Below, in pieces: positions 7,487 to 13,443 of a stretch of 15,849 nucleotides of DNA. The stretch spans positions 1-15,849 of the forward strand of contig JALNXH010000039.1 in the NCBI GenBank assembly GCA_023230455.1, read 5' to 3'. Every line of letters starts with the position of its first letter. Positions within the stretch are counted from its first letter, which is position 1. The position numbers and the translations under genes were made by a program. Source of the DNA: Rhodocyclaceae bacterium. Lineage in GTDB: Bacteria > Pseudomonadota > Gammaproteobacteria > Burkholderiales > Rhodocyclaceae. The notes beneath the pieces were generated by a model. The model worked only from the letters and a program-made list of their open reading frames with translations. It ran no database searches and was not told the DNA's origin.

Positions 7487-7972
7487 TCAGTGCGATGTCG
7501 CGGTGAGCGCCGTGAAGGCGGCGGTCACTTCCGCCGGCGCCTGCACCAGTTCGATCAGCACGCCCTCGCCGCCGATGGGGAACTCGTCGTTGCCCTTGGG
7601 GTGGAGGAAGGTGATGTCGAAGCCGGCGGCGCCCTTGCGGATGCCGCCCGGAGCGAAGCGCACGCCCCGGGCAGCAAGCCATGCCACGGCCTGCGGCAGG
7701 TCGTCGATCCAGAGGCCGATGTGGTTCAGCGGCGTGGTGTGCACCGCCGGCTTCTTTTCCGCATCGAGCGGCTGCATCAAATCCACTTCCACCTTGAACG
7801 GGCCGCTGCCGATGGCGCAGATGTCCTCGTCCACGTTTTCCTTCTCGGAGACGAAGTTGCCGGTGACGTCGAGGCCGAACATGTCGACCCAGAGGGTTTT
7901 CAGGCGGTCCTTGGAGGGGCCGCCGATGGCGATCTGCTGGACGCCGAGGACGCGGAAGGGACGTGAAGTCAT
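7487..7972 (-). CDS. VOC-superfamily metalloenzyme, glyoxalase I / methylmalonyl-CoA epimerase-like
   Basis: This 161-residue protein has two beta-alpha-beta-beta-beta modules (about 7-66 and 80-145). Aligning the modules to each other places the metal ligands at Gln13 (VQQIAIG), Glu62 (VEVDLM), His84 (NHIGLWIDD) and Glu141 (VLIELVQAP). A Gln-Glu-His-Glu set is that of human glyoxalase I, while methylmalonyl-CoA epimerases typically use His-Gln-His-Glu. The HPK...GVLIEL ending is, however, also seen in epimerase-like members. The likely role is glutathione-dependent detoxification of an alpha-ketoaldehyde; an epimerase or dioxygenase-like role cannot be excluded. It starts 18 bases after the RND gene's stop and precedes the OYE gene, which argues for co-transcription. 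The ribosome binding site is weak (AAGG). Confidence 0.8.
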   Translation of the reverse strand: MTSRPFRVLGVQQIAIGGPSKDRLKTLWVDMFGLDVTGNFVSEKENVDEDICAIGSGPFKVEVDLMQPLDAEKKPAVHTTPLNHIGLWIDDLPQAVAWLAARGVRFAPGGIRKGAAGFDITFLHPKGNDEFPIGGEGVLIELVQAPAEVTAAFTALTATSH

Positions 7973-7990
7973 GGGATGCCTTGGTTGCGG

Positions 7991-10900
7991 TTAATGGTTT
8001 GAAGTATTCGCTGGTGCCGCGCCGGGAGCGAACCGGGCGCGCAGCCAGCGCCCGGCATTTTCCGCCCAAACGTAGAAAAGGGGAATGAAGAAGGTGGCGA
8101 CGAAAGTGGCGGCGAGCATGCCGCCGACGACCCCGGTGCCGATCGAGTGCCGGCTGTTGGCGCCGGCGCCGCTGCTCAGCGCCAGCGGCAGGACGCCGAA
8201 GATGAAGGCCAGCGAGGTCATCAGGATCGGGCGGAAGCGCAGTCGCGCCGCTTCCTTGGCTGCGTCCAGCACCGCCATGCCTTCCCTGACCCGGTGCGAG
8301 GCGAACTCGACGATCAGGATCGCGTTCTTCGCCGATAGACCCACCTGGGTGATGATGCCGATCTGTAGATACAGGTCGTTGTAGAGGCCACGGCCCCAGG
8401 TCGCCACCAGCGCACCGAACACGGCGAAGGGCACCGGCAGGATCACTGCGACCGGCAGCGTCAGGCGCTCGTACTGGGCGGCGAGGATGAGAAACACCAT
8501 CAGGATCGCCAGCAGGTAGATGCCCGCGGTGCTGGACTCGGTCTGCTTTTCGAGAAAGGCCTGGGTGGACCAGGACAGGGTGTAGCCCTCGGGCAGGTGC
8601 TCGCGTGCCAGCTGCTCCATCACCGCCAGGGCCTGGCCCGAGCTGTAGCCCGGGGCCGGGCCGCCGAGCAGGCGTGCGGCGGGGAAGCCGTTGAAGTGCT
8701 CGACGGCGTCCGGGCCGGTGACGATCTGCGAATCGCCCAGCGCGGTGAGCGGGATCGGCCGCCCCTGCTGGCTGCGCACGAAGACGTGGCGCAGGTCTTC
8801 GGCGTGGGCGCGGTAGCGGGCGTCGGACTGCATCTGCACGCGATAGACGCGGCCCTCGAAGTTGAAGTCGTTGACGTAATAGGCGCCGAAGGTGCTCTGC
8901 AAGGTGGAGAAGATGTCGTCCACCTTGACGCCGAGCTGCTTGGCGCGCTCGCGATCGATGTTCAGGCGCAGTTGCGGCACCTGGGCGGAAAAGGTGGTGA
9001 ACACGCCGACCACTTCCGGACGCTGTGCGGCGGCGGCGGCCAGCTTCGCCGTCGCCGCTTCCAAGGCCTTGTAATCGGTGCCGCTGCGCGACTGGACGAA
9101 ACCCTCGAAGCCGCCGGTGGCGGAAAGCCCTTCGATCGGCGGCGGATTGGCACCGTACACCACCGCATCCTTGATTTGCTCGCCGAGGGCGAACACCTGG
9201 CCGACCAGGGTCGGCGCCTGCATTGACGGGTCACGCCGCTCGTCCCAGTGCTTGAAGCAGATGAAGGAGACGCCACTGTTGGTGCGCGGCAGGAAGGAAT
9301 AGGGATCGAAACCGGAGAAGGAGGTGGAGCTATACACCGCCGGATGGGCGGCGAAGTTCGAGTCGATGCGCTTCATTACCGCATCGGTCCGCTGGAGCGA
9401 GGCCGCCGGCGGCAGGAAGGGCAATGCCAGCATGTAGCCCTGGTCCTCATCCGGCAGCAGCGCCGTCGGCATGATGCGGTTGATCTGCCAGGTGGCGCCA
9501 AAGACGATGGCTACCAGCGCCGCTGCCAGCAGGCCGCGCCGCAGCAGAAAACCGACCCCGCGCACGTAGCCCCGCGTCATGCCCTCGATGGCGGCGCTGA
9601 TGCGCCGGAAGCGCGGGCGTTCTGGATGAGCACCGGGTTTCAGCAGCGCGGCACAGAGCGCGGGTGTCAGCGTCAGGGCGACAAAACCGGAAATCACCAC
9701 GGCCACGCTGAGGGTGACGGCGAACTGGCGATACATCTCGCCCACCAGGCCGCCGAGAAAGGCCACCGGCAGGAATACGGCGCTGAGCACGAGGACGATG
9801 GCGACCAGCGGGCCGGTCACTTCCTGCATCGTCAGATGGGTCGCCTCGCGGGCGCCCATGCCGTCTTCGCGCATGTGGCGTTCGACATTCTCCAGTACCA
9901 CGATGGCATCGTCCACGACGATGCCGATGGACAGCACCATGGCGAACAGCGTGGCGAGATTGATGCTGGTGCCGAGCAGGTACATGCCGGCGAAGGAGCC
10001 GATCAGCGATACCGGCACGGCGAGGCAGGGAATCAGCGTGGCGCGCCAGTTCTGTAGGAACAGGAAGACGACGAGGACGACCAGTACGATGGCTTCGCCG
10101 AGGGTCTTGAATACCTCCTTGATCGCTACGCGGACGAACCAGGTGGTATCGAACGGAATCATCCAGCGCAGGCCCTGCGGGAAGCGGTCGTCGAGCTGCT
10201 CCATGCGCTCCCGCACCGCATCGGCGATTTTCAGCACGTCGGCGCCGGGGCGCGGGAAGATGCCGACGGTCAGCGCCGGCTTGGCGTTGACCGTGGTGTT
10301 GACGCTGTTGTCGCGGGAACCCATTTCGACCCGCGCCACATCGCGCAGGCGTACCAGCGTGCCGTCCGGTTTGGCACGGACGACGATGCGGCCGAATTCC
10401 TCCGGGCTCGACAGGCGGCCCTGGGTGGTGATGTTCATCGACAGGTCCACCCGCGTCGGCATCGGTTCGTCGCCGACGCGGCCGGTGGCGAATTGGGCGT
10501 TCTGCTCGCGGATCGCCTTCGATACATCGTCCGGCGTCAGGTCGAGCTGGGCCAGCTTGTCCGGCTGCAGCCAGACGCGGATCGAGTATTCCTTGGCGCC
10601 GTAGGCATCGACCGAGGCGACGCCGGGGATGCGCCGCAGTTCATCAACGATGTTGATCAGCGCGTAGTTGGAAATGAACTGGTCGTCGTAGCGGCCGTCG
10701 GGTGCATCGAGGGTGATGTACTGCACTGCCGTCCAGTTGAGCTTGCGCACCACCACGCCCTGGCGCCGCACTTCTTCGGGCAGTAGCGGCAGCGCCGCCT
10801 GCACCCGGTTTTGCGTGTTGATCACCGCGAGGTCGGGGTTGGTGCCGATGGCGAAAGTGAGCACCGCCTGTAGGGTGCCGTTGGGCATCGAACCCGAGCG

Positions 10901-11137
10901 CAGGTAGAGCATGTCCTCGGTGCCGTTGAGTTGCTGCTCCAGAGGCGCGGCGACGGTTTCCGCGACCACGTCGGCGCTGGCGCCGGGATAGGCCGTGGCG
11001 ACTTCCACCGTCGGCGGCAGGATGTTCGGGTAGAGCGAGATCGTCAGTCCGCGCAGGGCGGCGAGACCGGCGATGACGATGAAAATCGAGACCACGCACG
11101 CGAACAGCGGGCGGTCGATGAAATGCCGGGAAATCAC
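7991..11137 (-). CDS. RND-family (HAE1) efflux pump, inner-membrane subunit
   Basis: This is a 1048-residue proton-driven trimeric transporter of the AcrB/MexF type, normal in length. An N-terminal TM helix precedes the first periplasmic porter loop; a second large loop follows mid-protein, with about 12 TM helices in all. The proton-relay residues are present: Asp409-Asp410 in GIVVDDAIVV (TM4), Lys937 in GLSAKNAILIVEF (TM10), and Arg969 in RFRPILMTS (TM11). The GRGLYNDLYLQIG segment resembles the MexF/OqxB branch. The start is GTG and overlaps the fusion-protein stop as GTGA, so translation is coupled. The substrate cannot be read from sequence; the downstream detoxification genes suggest reactive or hydrophobic organics. 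No outer-membrane channel gene is nearby, so a TolC-like protein must be supplied from elsewhere. Confidence 0.95.
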   Translation of the reverse strand: MISRHFIDRPLFACVVSIFIVIAGLAALRGLTISLYPNILPPTVEVATAYPGASADVVAETVAAPLEQQLNGTEDMLYLRSGSMPNGTLQAVLTFAIGTNPDLAVINTQNRVQAALPLLPEEVRRQGVVVRKLNWTAVQYITLDAPDGRYDDQFISNYALINIVDELRRIPGVASVDAYGAKEYSIRVWLQPDKLAQLDLTPDDVSKAIREQNAQFATGRVGDEPMPTRVDLSMNITTQGRLSSPEEFGRIVVRAKPDGTLVRLRDVARVEMGSRDNSVNTTVNAKPALTVGIFPRPGADVLKIADAVRERMEQLDDRFPQGLRWMIPFDTTWFVRVAIKEVFKTLGEAIVLVVLVVFLFLQNWRATLIPCLAVPVSLIGSFAGMYLLGTSINLATLFAMVLSIGIVVDDAIVVLENVERHMREDGMGAREATHLTMQEVTGPLVAIVLVLSAVFLPVAFLGGLVGEMYRQFAVTLSVAVVISGFVALTLTPALCAALLKPGAHPERPRFRRISAAIEGMTRGYVRGVGFLLRRGLLAAALVAIVFGATWQINRIMPTALLPDEDQGYMLALPFLPPAASLQRTDAVMKRIDSNFAAHPAVYSSTSFSGFDPYSFLPRTNSGVSFICFKHWDERRDPSMQAPTLVGQVFALGEQIKDAVVYGANPPPIEGLSATGGFEGFVQSRSGTDYKALEAATAKLAAAAAQRPEVVGVFTTFSAQVPQLRLNIDRERAKQLGVKVDDIFSTLQSTFGAYYVNDFNFEGRVYRVQMQSDARYRAHAEDLRHVFVRSQQGRPIPLTALGDSQIVTGPDAVEHFNGFPAARLLGGPAPGYSSGQALAVMEQLAREHLPEGYTLSWSTQAFLEKQTESSTAGIYLLAILMVFLILAAQYERLTLPVAVILPVPFAVFGALVATWGRGLYNDLYLQIGIITQVGLSAKNAILIVEFASHRVREGMAVLDAAKEAARLRFRPILMTSLAFIFGVLPLALSSGAGANSRHSIGTGVVGGMLAATFVATFFIPLFYVWAENAGRWLRARFAPGAAPANTSNH

Positions 11138-12333
11138 TTCGTCTGCTCCGTGGCCTTCTTTTCCTTGGCGGGTTCCTTTGCCGGGCCGCCCGGCGGATCG
11201 GTAATGTCAACCACCACGGCTTTCACCGCCGCACCCGGCTGCACCTTGAGGATGCCGTCGGAAATGAGGCGCTCGCCTGCCGCCAGTCCTTCGGCGACTT
11301 CCACCAGATTACCGGCGGAGAGACCGAGTTTCAGCGGCCGCGGCTGGGCCTTGTTGTCCTTGTCCACCACCCAGCCCATGGCTCCCTCGGGCGTATGCAG
11401 TACCGCCCGCGCCGGTATGTAGATTCCGGGTGGCGAGGAGAGACCGTCCACGCGGGCGACGACGAACTGGCCGGGGGCGAGGCGGACGTTCCTGTTTTCG
11501 TACAGCGCGCGCGCGGCGACGGTGCCGCTGTCCGCATCGACGCGGGTTTCGAGAAATTCGAGTTTCGCCGCTTCGGCGATTTCGCCCTTGCTGCCCGGCG
11601 CCAGGCGCACGCTGACGGGGCCCCTCTTCATCGCGGCGCGAACCCGCTGCGCTTCCGGTTCCGGCAGGGCGAAGTCAATGTAGAGCCGGTCGGACTGGAC
11701 CAGGGTGGTGAGCAGACTGCTCGCCGCACCTGCTTCCACCAGGCTGCCTTCGGAGCGCGATTCGCGGCCCGTGATGCCGGCGATCGGCGCGCGCACTTCG
11801 GTATAGGCCAGATTCAATTCACCCTGGCGCAACGCGGCGCGCGCCGCATCGGCGGAGGCTTGCGCCGATGCATGGGCGGCGACCGCGGCATCGCGGTCGC
11901 GGCGGCTGATGAAGCCCTTGCCGAAGAGGGTGACCAGGCGGTCGCGTTGCTCGGTGGCCTCGGCCAGACGCGCCTTCTCCATCGCCTCCAGTCCGCGCAG
12001 GCGTTCCACTTCGGCGATGAACGATGCCGGGTCGATCTTGAACAGCAGGGCGTTGGCAGCAACATGGTCGCCTTCGCGGTAGTAACGCTTGAGCAGGATG
12101 CCCGAGACGCGAGCATGGACTTCGACCTCGCGCTCGCCCCGGGTCCGCGCCGAATATTTGAGATCGAGCGGGATCGGCTGCACGGCCGTCACCACCACAT
12201 TGACTTCAGGCGTCGCTGGCGGTGGGGCATCGCCGCCACTACAGGCCGCGAGCGCGATGGCGACCAAGGCCGACGCCGCAAGGGAATTCCAGCGGGGTGC
12301 GCCTGAGCGGGCCCCGAGCCTCCTCCGATTCAT
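11134..12333 (-). CDS. RND efflux periplasmic adaptor (membrane-fusion protein), lipoprotein
   Basis: This 399-residue adaptor links the RND pump to an outer-membrane channel. A signal peptide ends in the lipobox LAAC with Cys31 as the lipidation site, so the mature protein should be membrane-anchored. Beta-barrel and lipoyl halves (about 45-95 and 190-215, with VRAPIAGITG typical) flank an alpha-helical hairpin (about 98-180); beta-barrel and membrane-proximal domains follow to about 375. The C-terminus is a Lys/Glu/Pro-rich tail. The ATG at 12331-12333 is chosen because AAGGAG lies five bases upstream and the signal peptide follows directly; an ATG 16 codons earlier lacks these supports. 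It is the first gene of the minus-strand operon and overlaps the pump gene by 3 bases (GTGA). It is divergent from the membrane-protein gene at 12561. Confidence 0.93.
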   Translation of the reverse strand: MNRRRLGARSGAPRWNSLAASALVAIALAACSGGDAPPPATPEVNVVVTAVQPIPLDLKYSARTRGEREVEVHARVSGILLKRYYREGDHVAANALLFKIDPASFIAEVERLRGLEAMEKARLAEATEQRDRLVTLFGKGFISRRDRDAAVAAHASAQASADAARAALRQGELNLAYTEVRAPIAGITGRESRSEGSLVEAGAASSLLTTLVQSDRLYIDFALPEPEAQRVRAAMKRGPVSVRLAPGSKGEIAEAAKLEFLETRVDADSGTVAARALYENRNVRLAPGQFVVARVDGLSSPPGIYIPARAVLHTPEGAMGWVVDKDNKAQPRPLKLGLSAGNLVEVAEGLAAGERLISDGILKVQPGAAVKAVVVDITDPPGGPAKEPAKEKKATEQTK

Positions 12334-12381
12334 TTTTTCTCCTTGCGGTTTTTGCACTGACCTGACCGCACTTTGCCACAA

Positions 12382-12395
12382 GCCGGACGTTCGGC
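12382..12395. promoter_or_regulatory. Imperfect palindrome upstream of the pump operon, possible operator
   Basis: GCCGGACGTTCGGC is a 14-base palindrome with one mismatched pair, about 50 bases upstream of the adaptor start in the 227-bp divergent region. A TetR- or MarR-type regulator could bind here. No regulator gene is in the window, and GC-rich DNA yields such palindromes by chance. Confidence 0.2.
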
Positions 12396-12470
12396 GGAAG
12401 CCCGATAAACCCGCAGCATTGCCCTGGGAGGGGCAGCAGGAGGGGGAGGGGTACAGAGGTGGAGTGCCTA

Positions 12471-12500
12471 TTGCTACGGGCGGAGCTTTGCGACTATGCT
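12471..12500 (+). promoter_or_regulatory. Candidate sigma-70 promoter for the membrane-protein gene
   Basis: TTGCTA (12471-12476) and TATGCT (12495-12500) are each 4/6 matches to the consensus, with an 18-base spacer. Transcription would begin near 12507, giving a leader of about 54 bases before the ATG at 12561. No equally good minus-strand promoter was found for the pump operon. Confidence 0.3.
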
Positions 12501-12560
12501 GCGCGGGCGAGTATCGGCAGGATTGCCGCCACCAAACAAATTCCGAGGAGAACCAAACCC

Positions 12561-13340
12561 ATGAATTCAGTATCCACCGCCACGCATCCGGGCACGGTCG
12601 CCGCTACGGCAACCAAAACCACGTCCGCCAGCCCCTATTTTTCATGGCGCCTGTGCACCTGGGCGGCGCCGGTTTTTCTGGCTGGCTTCATCGTTTTTTG
12701 GGCGATTCTCGGTTTCAACCTGCCGCCCATCGCGCCGGGGATGTCGATTGGTGATCTACAGGCCCACTATGCCGAGAACAGCACGCGCATCCGTTTCGCC
12801 ATGGTGATGAGCGTGTTCTTCGCTCCGCTCTACTTTGTCTTCAGCGCCGTCATCTCGCGCGTCATGCAGAAGATCGAAGGTCGCGCGGACGGCCCGCTGC
12901 CGATCGTCGAACAAATGGGCGGCGTGGTGACCACCGTCGTCATCCTGATCGGTTGCGTCTGCTGGATGGCGGCGGCCCATCGCATCGACGAACGGACGCC
13001 CGAGATCACCCGCATCCTCCACGACTTCGGCTGGCTGTTCTTCGATACCACCTATATGGCAACCACCGTGCAGGCCTTCGCCGTGGCCATCACGATTCTC
13101 TGCGACAAGCGCAGCGAGCCGCTGCTGCCGCGCTGGCTGGCGTGGTACTCGATCTTCACCGGCGCGGTGTTCCTCCCCGACACCCTGCTGCCGTTCTTTT
13201 TCACCGGCCCCTTTGCCTGGAACGGACTGTTCAACTACTGGGTCGGTTTCAACGCCTACTTCCTCTGGATCATTTTGTTCTGCATTTACATCTTCAAGGC
13301 CATCGACCGGATCGAACGCGAAGAAGCCGTAGCGGCCTGA
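12561..13340 (+). CDS. Six-TM integral membrane protein of unknown function
   Basis: This is a 259-residue inner-membrane protein with a short Ser/Thr/Ala-rich N-terminus and six predicted hydrophobic helices (about 31-52, 79-99, 118-140, 155-181, 193-214, 225-246). The layout, with GDLQAHYAENSTRIRF between helices 1 and 2, DKRSEPLLPRW, and FFFTGPFAWNG before the last helix, is familiar to me from uncharacterised proteins in actinobacteria and sphingomonads, often near lipid or steroid catabolism genes. That recollection is not verified and no function is known to me. The ATG at 12561 is preceded by GAGGAG at a 10-base spacing. A GTG-started extension from 12459 is open but adds a non-membrane stretch with no ribosome site. 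A strong terminator follows, so it is probably transcribed alone. Confidence 0.85.
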   Translation: MNSVSTATHPGTVAATATKTTSASPYFSWRLCTWAAPVFLAGFIVFWAILGFNLPPIAPGMSIGDLQAHYAENSTRIRFAMVMSVFFAPLYFVFSAVISRVMQKIEGRADGPLPIVEQMGGVVTTVVILIGCVCWMAAAHRIDERTPEITRILHDFGWLFFDTTYMATTVQAFAVAITILCDKRSEPLLPRWLAWYSIFTGAVFLPDTLLPFFFTGPFAWNGLFNYWVGFNAYFLWIILFCIYIFKAIDRIEREEAVAA

Positions 13341-13357
13341 GCATAGCGATTGGACCG

Positions 13358-13390
13358 AACGCTGCCGGCGCGACCCGTCGGCAGCGTTTT
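13358..13390 (+). terminator. Intrinsic terminator after the membrane-protein gene
   Basis: AACGCTGCCG (13358-13367) and CGGCAGCGTT (13379-13388) form a perfect 10-bp stem with an 11-base loop, followed by TTTTGCGTTT. It begins 17 bases past the stop codon. It separates the membrane-protein gene from the Mo oxidoreductase gene, which must then have its own promoter in the remaining 50 or so bases or depend on read-through. Confidence 0.7.
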
Positions 13391-13443
13391 GCGTTTACGG
13401 CCGCTGAAATTCTTCGGCGCCGCCCGCCAAGGGGGAACCGTTC

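Noticed and set aside
12334..12381. Upstream start for the adaptor protein, 16 codons earlier
   Set aside because: It would put extra residues before the signal peptide and ignores the AAGGAG placed for the ATG at 12331-12333.
12459..12560. N-terminal extension of the membrane-protein gene from 12459
   Set aside because: There is no ribosome binding site, the extension is non-membrane in character and covers the candidate promoter; the ATG at 12561 has GAGGAG upstream.
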